Source: Raffaelea ambrosiae (taxonomy: Eukaryota; Ascomycota; Sordariomycetes; Ophiostomatales; Ophiostomataceae). Taken from it: DNA of 64,000 bases. The stretch lies in NCBI GenBank assembly GCA_002778195.1, contig PCDI01000003.1:682001-746000 (forward strand), written 5' to 3'. Shown piece by piece: positions 10,767-20,951 of the stretch (position 1 is the first letter of the stretch; every line of letters begins with the position of its first letter). Both the position numbers and the translations under genes were made by a program. The notes beneath the pieces are model-generated. The model made no database searches and was not told where the DNA came from. It saw nothing but the letters and a program-made list of their open reading frames with translations.

Positions 10767-11737
10767 TTACGCCCGTCTCTGCGACACCGCACCGCCGATC
10801 AGTCGTCCAACGGCATGGCCTAGGTACGTACCCACGACCACCGTCACCGGCCACTGCTGCCACGCCCGGTCCCAATCTAGCGGAATCGGTACCGCACCCA
10901 GCCACGCTCCCGCGCAGGCACCCCAGAGACCGCCCACCGCGGCGTCCAGCTGCGGCAGCGAGCCCGACGCCAGAGCGCACCATGTGCCGCTATCGGTTCC
11001 GCGCGTAAAGACGACCGGGAACAGGCCCAGAACGGCTAGGTGGGCGGCGCATAGCAGCGTCCGGGACGTCTGCACGAGGAAGGGGGCGCCGAACAGGACG
11101 AGGACGGCGTGGACGATGGGGGTCGCGAGCCCTGTGAGGACGAGAGAGAGGGCGGTCGTCTGCGGAAAGAAGAAGAAGGGAGTTAGCATCTAGGCAGAGA
11201 AGATCTCCTCCATCCCGGAATCGTACTTACCACAATCACGTTCGGCTTCCGGTAGTCCTTCCGGGCCCTCCGCTTTTTCGTAAGCTCGGCATCGGAGCCC
11301 GCCGGCGGCAGGCCCACGGCGGCGGACACGACCTGCACGACCGTGGCCACAACTAGGAGAATGGCAAGTGTTGTGACGCCCACGTCGGCCGGATGTTCTT
11401 GTGCATCTGTACCGGCGGCGGCGGCGGCGGCACTGTCCGGAGACGGCGGCGCGGCAATGAGTCCGTCGAAGCTCCAGGCCAGGGCAGCCAGGAGAATGGC
11501 CGGGCTGGTGTTGCGGGCGACGAGGGCGAGGGCCGACGGAGGTGGTGTCGTCACCGCTGTAGACGCTGATGATGCGCCGGGTGTTTTTGTGAGTGCAGAG
11601 GAGGAGGTAGTGTTGTCGGTAGGCTCGGCGTTGTCGGTTGAGGCGGAATTCTTTTTGGCACCACCGCGTCGACGGCGAGCTGGTGTCGACGGCGACGACG
11701 ACGCCGCCGACATTGTGACTGGATCGACAAGAGGCAT
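10767..11737 (-). CDS. GPI11: GPI-anchor biosynthesis protein Gpi11 (PIG-F family)
   Basis: Two exons on the minus strand, 11737-11231 and 11159-10767, joined by a 71-nt intron with GTAAGT donor and CAG acceptor; 299 residues. PIG-F/Gpi11 is an ER membrane protein that works with the Gpi7/Gpi13 ethanolamine-phosphate transferases late in GPI-anchor assembly. The start MPLVDPVTM is chosen because it follows a CT-rich leader. A low-complexity Ser/Thr/Arg region is followed by several hydrophobic helices (LAILLVVATVVQVVSAAVGL; LSLVLTGLATPIVHAVLVLF) and the C-terminal family signature PIPLDWDRAWQQWPVT with a final TYLGHAVGRLIGG glycine-rich helix. The length fits fungal members. A second in-frame ATG lies 24 nt downstream. 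Confidence 0.9.
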
Positions 11738-12301
11738 GTCTGCAGATGTGGGTAACAAAAGAAGACAAGAATAAGAAAAAGAGAGAGGAGGGAAGGATGC
11801 TGGCAAAAAACAAAAAGACAAGGAAATCAGCACAGAATATGAAACGTCGTCATTTGGAGACAGTTGTGGTTCGCGCAAAATGCTTTGGTGGCAGCGTTCA
11901 AGGACAGGATTAACTGGTTAATCGGCTGCTGTTCCCCCCCACCAATCAGCGCCGGCAATTTGCACTTGGCGCTAGCGGAAGCTTTTGACGTAATTTTGGC
12001 ACGAACGGTTTTTTCTGGCTTGCACTGATTTGGGGGTTGGTTTTACTATTGACGACTGTCCAGGCATGTCTCTTACGATTTGTGAACACAGTGAAATGGT
12101 TCTGAGGCAAAATAGACTGGCCTCATCGTGGCTGTGTTTGGATGCCGACTCTTGATAATGTACACCACAAGCACACTTGTTGTTTGACTCACTGCAGCCT
12201 GGAAGACCGCCCGGAAAACTGCGGGCTTCTTTTTGGGACCTCTTTTGGGGGCTCTTTTTGGCCTCCATGGCCCGTGACCACGTTGTGACCCCCTTCGTGA
12301 C
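11738..12301. other. Intergenic region, GPI11 promoter / translin 3' flank
   Basis: No gene supported. The pyrimidine-rich leader of GPI11 (minus strand) lies at about 11750-11830; nothing else stands out. Confidence 0.55.
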
Positions 12302-12962
12302 TCAGCCCTCTGTCATCTTGCTGTCGGATGCTGCTGGTGTAGATGCCGCCGCTTGTCCTGCTGCTGCCTTGGATGGGCCTGCTGCTCCCTCCTCTGCAGG
12401 CAGCAGGTTGCGCAGAGCCAGGTCGTAGATCACACCCTCCACTTTCTTGACCGCATACTTGACGCCGTCCACCTTCTTACGCAAGAAGTCGTTTTTGAGG
12501 TTCAGGAGCTGGAAGCCTGCATGCAGGTCCTTGACGAAGCGGCTGATACGCACGGCCAGCGCACCATCGCCGAGCGTCACGGCATTTATGGCCAGCCGGC
12601 TGAGCTCGTCGGTCAGCATCGTGAGAGCAGACAGGTATTCTTCGAGCGCGATGTGGAAGGTGTCCTCCTCTTGGACGTCAACAGGGACTGGGAGAGCGAG
12701 TTAGTGCAAGAAGAGCACAGCTAGGACAAGACAATAAACAACAAGCAAGCAGAAAGGAGGGAGTGCAGACAGGGAACCCACCCCCCACAGTTGTGCCAAC
12801 TTCCTCGAGGGTCAAGAGACGGCCAAGCTCGCCAGGAGCGTCTGCCGTGCCCAGTCCACCGAGCCAGGCGCCGAGCAGAATGGTGAAGATGGCATCTTGG
12901 AGATGGCGCGTCCAGCGCTGGTTGAATCTGTGGTGTGTGCCGTCAAGGTTAACATAGGGAGA

Positions 12963-12997
<35 letters not shown>

Positions 12998-13396
12998 CCG
13001 TTTTCGGTCGCACAATCTTATGGACCCTCACGAAGGCATCTGCTCGTGAAACGGCCCAAGGAATGACCAGCTTGCCTGTAGTATGGATGGGCAGAAGCAA
13101 CTTTGCTCAGCTCGCCAATCGTCGTGATTTCATCAGCAATGGCCGCTTCGGCCGTGGGCAGGAACACAGGATCTGAGAGACGATGTCAGCCAAATCGCAC
13201 GCGAGTCGCTGTCAAAAAAGATCGTCTTCAGATACACACAATCGGCTTGCGGGATGGCATGCACGCGAGACAGCACACCCTGGGCGTAGGATACGTTCCG
13301 CTCGAGTGTCTCAATGATGCCATCGAGTTGTGCTCGGGTCTGCGCATCCTTCTCGGCCTTGGCCTTGAGGGACTCGAATACGCGTGGGTTGATCAT
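12302..13396 (-). CDS. Translin, nucleic-acid-binding protein and C3PO subunit
   Basis: Four exons on the minus strand: 13396-13240, 13172-13076, 12927-12782 and 12687-12302, giving 261 residues. Translin is an octameric RNA/DNA-binding protein that pairs with TRAX to form the C3PO endoribonuclease. The C-terminal signature LHAGFQLLNLKNDFLRKKV followed by DGVKYAVKKVEGVIYDL matches translin closely (human: GFRLLNLKNDSLRK...YDVKKVEEVVYDL). The N-terminal helix MINPRVFESLKAKAEKD and ELSRLAINAVTLGD also fit. Frame is kept through three split codons (Tyr, Arg, Val). Intron 2 (13075-12928) begins with GC rather than GT (exon end ACAG, then GCAAGC); no GT donor nearby restores the frame. The same intron carries a 31-nt T run on the plus strand. 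The C-terminal 30 residues are Ala/Pro-rich. It is divergent from ERG4, with a U2 snRNA gene between them. Confidence 0.9.
12928..13075 (-). other. GC-AG intron in translin gene
   Basis: The donor reads ACAG/GCAAGC and the acceptor CACAG; a GTTAAC-like branch site sits near the 3' end. Joining the flanking exons here yields HPYYR-FNQRW in frame, as translin homology demands. Confidence 0.8.
12967..12997. repeat. 31-nt homopolymeric T run
   Basis: Uninterrupted T on the plus strand (A in the translin intron sense strand). Length is probably unstable and prone to sequencing error. Confidence 0.9.
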
Positions 13397-13614
13397 GGTA
13401 GGAGTTGGAGAAGGGCGATGCTGAGGTCTCTCTTGCGCAACTCTGGAACGGTTCTGTCTTCACCTCACGTAGCACATGGAATTACTATTACTGTCTTACT
13501 GTGGTATATGTACCGTTCATCTGGGACATCTTTATGGCAGACACATTTTTTACTAGCAGTTCTTCCTCACATCCAGGGCAAGCCCCAGATTGCAATGAAA
13601 AATCAAGTTGTTCG

Positions 13615-13798
13615 CGTCGCTTGGAGGCAGTGTGGTACCAAGGACACTGTGGAGGTCGGTCATGAGCAAGCTCAGAGGGCCGTCCTCCGAGAGGCAAAAA
13701 TTAGATTAATCACGATTTTGCTCCGTAGAGCAATTTCAGAGATTAAACTGAAAAGAACAGATACTACACTTGATCTAAGCCAAAAGGCAAAGAGAGCT
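13615..13798 (-). ncRNA. U2 spliceosomal snRNA
   Basis: The minus strand holds the invariant U2 5' domain. It has GCCTTTTGGC, TTAGATCAAG, then GTGTAGTATCTGTTC, which includes the branch-point recognition sequence GTAGTA. Then come TTTTCAGTTTAATCTC and the perfect stem-loop IIa hairpin TTGCTC-TACG-GAGCAA at 13718-13733. The Sm site AATTTTTG follows near 13694-13701. Downstream, two further stems can be drawn, the last as ACAGTGT...ACACTG near 13625-13652. The 5' end is placed at the A about 13 nt before GCCTTTTGGC by comparison with other U2 RNAs. The 3' end is approximate (within about 15 nt). A TATAAA-like element lies near 13852-13858, about 55 bp upstream. U2 base-pairs with the intron branch site and with U6 in the spliceosome. 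Confidence 0.93.
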
Positions 13799-14620
13799 AA
13801 GGAAAAAAGAAGAAAAGAAAATTCTAAGAATTCTGGCGGGGGGTCGCGCTGTTTTATAGAAAAGAAGGGTGGTCCGTGCGAGCATAGGAAAACTTTTCTG
13901 CCGCTGCTGCCTTCTCCATCCAGGCCTGTTCGCTGACTCACCGCCCAGCGCGTTCCTTGCGCTTACTCCGTAGTTACAGTAGCACAGTTTCCGCCTCGGT
14001 GCAATTTTAAATTTTGCTCACAGGGGACCACCCAAATTTCAAGGTCACGGACTCCTTTCTGCGTCGTTCGTACTCGTATTCTACAGGGCATGCATCTGCT
14101 CTTTCTAGTTGGTTATTCGCGTTATTCGCGCGGCCAGCTGCAAGGGGCCCCTGGCTGCCGGGCCTACGAGCCCAGTCCCAGCAAAACATGCCCCCCCCAG
14201 AATCAAGAAAAGGTAAACAATCGCCCCCCCACGTATTCGTCTTCGGCTTCGGGCATTTTTTTTCTCCCCTTCCACACTCGCAGCGCGCAACTAGTTTTCT
14301 GGTTTTCTGGTTTTCTGGTTGTCTACTCCGGTCACCTTCCGCTTTGAACAGGGCGTGCCAACTGCGCCTTCCATTCCACTCGTTTGTCGGATCTCGCTCC
14401 TTTTCTCCCCAGAAGCCGACCGTTTGCGGTATTACTCCCCGAGTAGCAGTACACCCCTTATTTGTGTGCTTTAATTTTGTAATTTTTTTTCTCCCCTTTA
14501 CTTTCTCTTTGTGGGCATCGCATCTTTGGTCAAGCCAGTTCTGGTCCACCGGTATCCTCACTGTCTCTCTTTTCCTGTTTTTTCCCCCAGCTGTACCGTT
14601 TCCCCCTCCTCCATCCCCCC

Positions 14621-14630
14621 TATATAAAAG
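14621..14630 (+). promoter_or_regulatory. TATA box of ERG4
   Basis: TATATAAAAG lies 51 bp before the ERG4 start codon, after a C/T-rich tract. A strong TATA element so close to the ATG implies a short 5' UTR. Confidence 0.6.
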
Positions 14631-14671
14631 GAACCGACCTGTCGTACTCTGCAGGATCCAGCTGTCCCAAG

Positions 14672-16680
14672 ATGTCGTCCAGATATTCGCTCAGGCAAAC
14701 GCCAAGGTAAGTAACATGCAAGAGCCCTCATGCAAAAGCCCTCATGCAGGGCATCGAGCATGCAGAAAGCGAAGCGCAAGCACCCCCAATTGGCCAATTG
14801 CGCCTGCCCCAGTATTGCCAGCTGCATGGGCTCTCTGGCAGTGCAACGCCGTCGCCCTCGTGACCTGATCCCTCCGTGCTGATGACCGGTTTGCGACCAA
14901 ACAGGAAAAAGGAGTTGTTCGAAGGCATGGTCGAGACGCCGAGGCCGCACGCGCGCTCGCGCAAGTCGCTTGCGCCTGTCGCTGCCGACGGTGATGATTC
15001 CGAGTCTGCTGCCTCCACGGGACGTTCGACGAGGCGCAACACGAGCCGCCGCCCGCGCTTTGTCGAGCACGTTGACTCCGAAGACGAGGCCAAGGAGGAG
15101 GTGACGGTGGTCAAGCCTGAGCCGAAAACAGCCTCCTCGTCGACGACGACGACGACCAATGGCAATGGCTACGGCCATGGCAGGCAAGAGTCCGGGCATG
15201 TTATTGACGGCTGGAAGCCCGGCGCCGACTCGCGCGTCGACTACTCGGGCAAGTACGACTTTGGCGGCCCGATGGGCGTGTCCGCCATGATGATCGGCTT
15301 TCCGCTGCTGATGTGGTACATGTGGGTGGGCGCCACCTATTACGACGGCCACCTCCCGCTGCCCGAGGCCGGCCAGTCGTGGGAGGACTTTGGCCACCAC
15401 CTGGTCGACCTGGTGTCCACGGGCGCCTTCCCGTCCCTCAAGGCCTGGGCCATGTACTGGGTCTTCATGGTCTTTGAGGGCGCCTGCTACTGCCTCGTCC
15501 CGGGCATCACCGCCTACGGCAAGCCGCTGCCGCACGAGGGCGGCAAGCAGCTGTCGTACCACTGCTCTGCCTACCCGAGCTTCTATATCACCATTGCCGC
15601 CGCCGCCGCCCTGCACTTCTCCGGCCTGTTCCCGCTGTACACCATCCTCGACGAGTTCGGCCCGCTCCTGAGCGTCGCCATCCTGTCTGGCTTCCTGGTC
15701 TCGGCCGTCGCCTACGTCTCGGCCTTTGCGCGCGGCGCCACCCACCGCATGACGGGCAACCACGCCTACGACTTCTTCATGGGCGCCGAGCTGAACCCGC
15801 GCATGTTCGGCATCCTCGACTTCAAGATGTTCTTTGAGGTGCGCCTGCCGTGGTACATCCTGTTCCTGCTGTCGTGCGGTACGGCTGCGCGGCAGTACGA
15901 GCGCTATGGCTATGTCACCGGCGAGGTGGGCTTCCTGATCCTGGCCCACTACCTCTATGCCAACGCCTGCTCCAAGGGCGAGGAGCTCATCGTCACCACC
16001 TGGGACATGTACTACGAAAAGTGGGGTTTCATGCTCATCTTCTGGAACCTGGCCGGCGTCCCCCTGTCCTACTGCCACTGCATCATCTACCTGGCCAACC
16101 ACGACCCGTCCGAGTACGCCTGGAGCAAGCCCGCCCTCGTGGCCCTGTATGCCTCGTACCTGTTTGTCTACTGGGTCTGGGACAGCTGCAACAGCCAAAA
16201 GAACCGCTTCCGGTCCATGGAGCGCGGCACACTGGTCCCGCGCCGGACGTTCCCGCAGCTGCCCTGGCAGACGCTCGAGAACCCCAAGAAGATTGAGACG
16301 CGCACCGGCGACTCCATTCTCATCGATGGCTGGTACGGCCTCGCGCGCAAGGTCCACTACACCTGCGATGCCTACTTTGCCATTACCTGGGGTCTAATCT
16401 GCGGCTTCCAGAGCCCCTTCCCCTGGTTCTACCCAGTCTTTTTCCTGCTGATGATCCAGCACCGCGCTAGACGCGATATTGAGCGCTGCCGCATCAAGTA
16501 CGGCGACGCCTGGACTGAGTACGAGAAGCGGGTGCCGTACCTGTTCATTCCGGTAAGTGGAAGAGAGAGAGAGAGAGAGAGAAAAAAAAACGGAACGAAC
16601 AAACAAACAAACAAGTGAAACATTCAAATTTGTTGACGATTTCTTTTACTAACAATGTCTTTCTTTAGTACGTCTTCTAA
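14672..16680 (+). CDS. ERG4: Delta(24(24(1)))-sterol reductase, last step of ergosterol synthesis
   Basis: Three exons: 14672-14706, 14905-16552 and a 12-nt terminal exon 16669-16680; 564 residues. Erg4 reduces the C24(28) double bond of ergosta-5,7,22,24(28)-tetraenol with NADPH in the ER membrane. The start is MSSRYSLRQTP, whose last codon is split across intron 1; the terminal exon supplies only Tyr-Val-Phe-stop, completing the family C-terminus YLFIPYVF. Many hydrophobic helices, the motif GAELNPRMFGILDFKMFFEVR and the late block RRDIERCRIKYGDAWTEYEK identify the sterol-reductase family. Compared with yeast Erg4 (473 residues) there is an N-terminal extension of about 95 residues, basic then acidic, rich in Ser/Thr and probably cytosolic or nucleoplasmic. 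Intron 2 has a GA microsatellite and a TACTAAC branch site. It converges on the V-ATPase c gene. Confidence 0.95.
16562..16581 (+). repeat. GA dinucleotide microsatellite in ERG4 intron 2
   Basis: Ten GA units begin 9 nt after the donor of the last ERG4 intron. Confidence 0.8.
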
Positions 16681-18016
16681 GGCAATGGCATTGGCCTGCG
16701 CCTGGCCGTCGGCCGCCGGGACACGGACAGGGAGATACAGAGAGATTGAAGAGAGCCTGCTCCCTCTCACTCCATTCACAAAAAGGGTTGGGCACACATT
16801 CGCTCTCTCTGCATTTTGCATCTTCCCCTTACACACCTAACACACAAAACCATATATACCTAATACCTACATTCATATCCTCATCCAAAACACACCCACA
16901 GCATCCTCTCTTTTTTTTTCGCTTCTTGTATTTACTAGGAGCATATTACATTGTAGTACCCCTTTGACATGTAATGAGTCGTTAATGGCAGTGGTTCACA
17001 TCAAAAGAAAAGAACAAGTATAACACAGCAAAGACGTGAAGAAAACAGAACGCAAGTATTTTTTTTTTTTTTGACAATTTTGGTTTCATTATGCCGCGTT
17101 CCAGAAGGGCCACGTTTTAGGAATAGAACAGGACTTCAATGCGTTTTTTTCTCTATTGTTTTGGATTCATTTCATCCCAGCAATAACCCATTAATATCAC
17201 CCGAAGCTCAAGCTCTGTTCAGATGATGTCACAGCAGCCAGCTACCCGCCAATCTACGTCTCCGAGCAATAGACGAAAAAAATGTGTCAGAAAATGCGAA
17301 TGGTAATATCAATATTGTTGACAATAGTACACGTCTGTTTGGTTGCCGTCTGGCCCAAGCAAAGATTGAACGAGGCCCGTAAACCCATCACCCCAGAAAT
17401 GTCCGCCTCCCAGCCCTTCAACACAACACAAATGAAAATAAAAATAAAACAAAGCCCTCCTCCTCCTCCATGACAGACAAGACTCGCATATCCCTCTTTT
17501 TTTTTCCCACGTAGAAGCGAAGAAAAGATGGCAAGCTATATTATAATATCACGAGACAAAAAAAAAACACCCAGTTTCCCTTCTATCAATCCACAACCTT
17601 CCCACACTGAATGCAACGTCTCCTCCACAATATCTCACAATATCTCCCTTTTCTTCCTTCCAATGAGGTCCAACTGTCGGTATCCATGTCTCCCCCTCCT
17701 GGATGCTTGTCTAATGCATGTGTTGGTGTATGTAAGAGGCTGGGTTGACTGTCGTCTTCCCACATCCCCGATATGTTGCAAAGTCGAAAAAGCCATCGAT
17801 GTCGGAAAGAAGAGGAGAAGAGGAAATGCCAAGACGCAGAGGTATCCGCCGAGTAGGGGAAGTCAGGTTACTCCCAAAAGTCGCCGCCCAGCCAGTCAAC
17901 AACTACCATTTCTGGATCAGTGCCGGCTAGCTAAGCGGATGCGAAACGCCGTTGTCCTATCCATTTGCCGCCTTTCGTTCTCGCCGAGATCGGTGGGAAA
18001 TACAATTGTCGATCGC
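16681..18016. other. Convergent intergenic region, ERG4 / V-ATPase c
   Basis: About 1.3 kb of 3' flanking sequence, AT-richer than its surroundings, with T/A homopolymers (17059-17073, 17498-17506, 17562-17570). No gene or structured RNA recognised. Confidence 0.6.
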
Positions 18017-19113
18017 TTAGCAGGTGATGTTGAGCGAGGCCTTGGAGTTCATCAGAAGGGCAACAATCAGGCCGTACAGACCTAGGGTGGAGTCAGTAAA
18101 TAAGTCGTCTTGTGGAGTTCATAGTCTAGCATAGGGGGGGGGGAAGAACATACCCAGCACTTCAGCGAAAATGAGAATCAGAATCATGCCGACGAAGAGA
18201 CGCGGCTGCTGGGCGGTACCGCGCACGCCGGCGTCGCCGACAATGCCAATGGCAAAGCCAGCAGCCAGACCGGCCAGACCGACGGCCAGACCAGCACCGA
18301 GCTGGATGAAGCCAGTGTACAGGGCGTACTCCTGTTGCCGCAGGTTGTCGGAAATCAGGACAGACACGACCAGACCGTAGATACCAATAATACCAGCCAT
18401 AATGACGGGGACAATGTCTGGGTGGTAGGTAGGTTAGTATGTAGTTGGCGGCAAGGCAGCAGCTAAAGGCGGAATTGAGCGAGATTACTCACTCTTGACG
18501 ATCAGGTCAGGACGCAGGACACCCATGGCAGAGATACCAACACCAGACTTGGCCGTGCCGTAGGCGGCACCCAGGCAGGTGAAGACGATGGCCGAAGTAC
18601 AGCCCATGGCACCGAAGAACGGCTAGAAAGCAACGACATCAAGTTAGTTTTTTTTGAGCTCTTCGCGATGGGGGTTGGTTGCCTCGATGAGCAGGGGGGA
18701 ATATGCGACAAAGAGAGAGGAGTCGATGGTGTGGATGCCGCGTCGATCCAAAAGACAGGGGGGGGTCTTGGCGAGGACGCAATCCAGGGCGACACGAGAG
18801 GCGGCTGTTGAGCGCGAATCAATTCAGGGACAGGTAAGAGGAGAACTAACCGCATAGACGGGGCTAGAAGGAAAGAAAAAAAGACATTTGTTAGCTTCTT
18901 GGTTGCAAATGGTATGCATGGCATGACTGCGATGCGAAGACACGGGAAGGGGGGTGCGCGGCGGAGGCCACCGAAGCTATCCCCAGGTCGCAGGCAGCAC
19001 TCCAGGGAGCTTCAGCTCTTTTGCAGACGGGCGACCGGAGCTTCCCCCCAAGCAGACAGGCCTTGCTTCGCAGAAAATCGACGACAGAGTACATACCACA
19101 GATCGCTAGACAT
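18017..19113 (-). CDS. VMA3: V-type H+-ATPase subunit c (16-kDa proteolipid)
   Basis: Five exons on the minus strand: 19113-19097 (17 nt), 18863-18851 (13 nt), 18622-18493, 18417-18154 and 18081-18017; 162 residues. Subunit c forms the membrane rotor ring of the vacuolar proton pump. The assembled protein starts MSSDLCPVYAPFFGAMGC and ends NSKASLNITC, both typical of fungal c subunits. It has four hydrophobic helices in two glycine-rich hairpins. The proton-carrying glutamate is in the fourth helix ([20 protein letters not shown]). All junctions keep frame, and split codons give Cys, Asn and Gly. The 13-nt second exon is a true microexon: without it the CPVYA segment is lost and the frame breaks. 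Introns are 233, 228, 75 and 72 nt. A CT-rich leader runs upstream to about 19450. Confidence 0.95.
18851..18863 (-). other. 13-nt microexon of the V-ATPase c gene
   Basis: CCCCGTCTATGCG lies between a TTCTAG acceptor and a GTTAGT donor. It completes Cys and encodes Pro-Val-Tyr-Ala. Confidence 0.9.
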
Positions 19114-20951
19114 TGTGACTGATGAAAATTAGGAGGAATAAAAGGGGTCCGGATGGATAGAGAGTGAAAGAAGAAGAAGATGAAGCGAAGTTGCAAGAAG
19201 CACGAAAAAAGGAGCGATCGAGCTTGGAAGAGAAAAGAAACGGCGACGGTTCGCAAGGAAACTGGTTGCTGCAAGAAGTGAAAAATAAAATAAAGAATCC
19301 GAGACTCGGTTTGGTAAAAAGGCGTTGCGTTTCGATGCGGGTGCGCGGCGAAAGCTTGCGTTGTGGATGGATGAAGGAGAGAGAGAGTGTGTGAGAAGAA
19401 AGGTAGGAGAGAGAGAAAGAGAGAGGAAAAAACGAGGCCTTTTCGGTTTGACGAGGTGTTTTCGAGCCTGGCTCTTTGATTGGGGGATTGGGGGAAGGGG
19501 GGAGCCACTCTATCTCTCCTCTGCCACTGGGAAAAGGACAGACACAGGCGCCGCCCCCTAACTCCATAGCCAGGATTTTCCTCGCACTGGGCTCCCCAGC
19601 GGTCCTCGTGGTCGCGCTAACCCCTGTTGAGCAAGTCGGATAAACTATTTCGCTGACGCAGAGTCAATGGTTCCACTTATCTTGCGTTTCTAGGCAGGGG
19701 TAACACGAATTAGCTACAGTCTATCTGGCATATCTCAGCAGGAAGGCGCGATTTAGGGACCATTGCTCTGAATTGAAGCAACTAACTATTAGTTATGTAC
19801 TCAAAAACGCACGAGATAAGCCTGCTGTGCAGAGGAGATAAACTCTCGTTCGCCATTGCATAATGCGAGACAATATCCAAAGACGAGAATGCAATTCTGG
19901 GAGAGGCCATGCAGGCAATGCTGTGCGGCTCAGAGTGCTGTATGCACACTGTTCCTATGCCAATTGCCCGAGCTTGAGACATTTCCAGGGACAAGCAAGA
20001 AAGCACTCCTAGCAGGCCAGGGGAAGCTCGGCCCAGAACGGCCTCTGGTTGGTGCATGGCTGCTGGAGCTCTGGCAGGAGAATGCCACAGAGCAGGCACC
20101 CACAAAATAGAGCCTAGCCACCTGACTAGAGCAGGGCACCTGCAGCTTGTCTAGCAGTGTCTCAAGCGAGCATCCAAACCTCTTATCTGGTTCACAATCT
20201 CTTGATCCGCGCATTCGTCTCCTGTAAAGCCAGAAATTTGGACAGCACTTTATTCCATCAGAGGTTCATTACTATGTCTAATGCTTATAAATTCGTTCGA
20301 ATATTTATACAAGTTCCGGAGGGTTGGCCAAGAAGAGAACGCTGGCTTTTGCAGAGGGAAACAAAAAAAGTCGAGAGAATATAACGCGACAGGAAGAGGA
20401 AGGAAGTGCTAAAGTACACAAGACGGAGGGCCAAGGGGCAGTTTGGAGGGAAAGCATCCATTGACAAGAAATTACCCAGTGTGGCATCCATCTTTTCCTC
20501 CCCCTATAACTCGGTCCTCTGTTCTGATCTTCCTTTGTTTCCCTCCTTTTTTTTTATGGGTTTTATGATCTCACCTATAAGTACACGCAAGTTCGGACTT
20601 CGCACCAAAGAAATACAAAAGTAGGCAACCTCGACCGATGTCATGTATGTCGGCCAGGCTCTTGTGCAGCGTAGCAAAACGAATGATAAGACAGCGGTCT
20701 CGCACGTTCATTAAAAAGGAGCGTCGTTGTGTGTGGTTCATCGTGTTTGCTTTCATCCTCCCAAGCCCACCCATCCACCATGTTCGTAGCAAGGGACTCG
20801 GCCTAGAACCCCCAAGGCTTGACCAATGATCGTTTTGAAAGTCGAGAAAGAGAGGCATGTGCCCTCTTCTAAGCATTGGCGGGGTAGTTGTTGTGTTGTC
20901 GTCTCGGAGTCGGTGTCCCTATCTTGTCGCCATGTTCCATGGCCTCGGCGC
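19114..20951. other. Intergenic region, V-ATPase c promoter / ZIP 3' flank
   Basis: About 1.8 kb. The first 450 bp is the pyrimidine-rich (minus strand) leader of the V-ATPase gene. The rest shows no supported gene; a TTAGTTATGTA-type AT motif occurs near 19788. Confidence 0.55.

Larger units (their letters stand above)
13397..14671. other. Divergent region between translin and ERG4
   Basis: About 1.3 kb holding a U2 snRNA gene (separate entry) and the ERG4 promoter with a TATA box. No protein gene is supported; frames here are shadows. Confidence 0.6.

Noticed and set aside
14558..16357. A 599-codon minus-strand frame opposite ERG4
   Set aside because: Antisense shadow of ERG4 with no domain and the compositional bias of a reverse frame.
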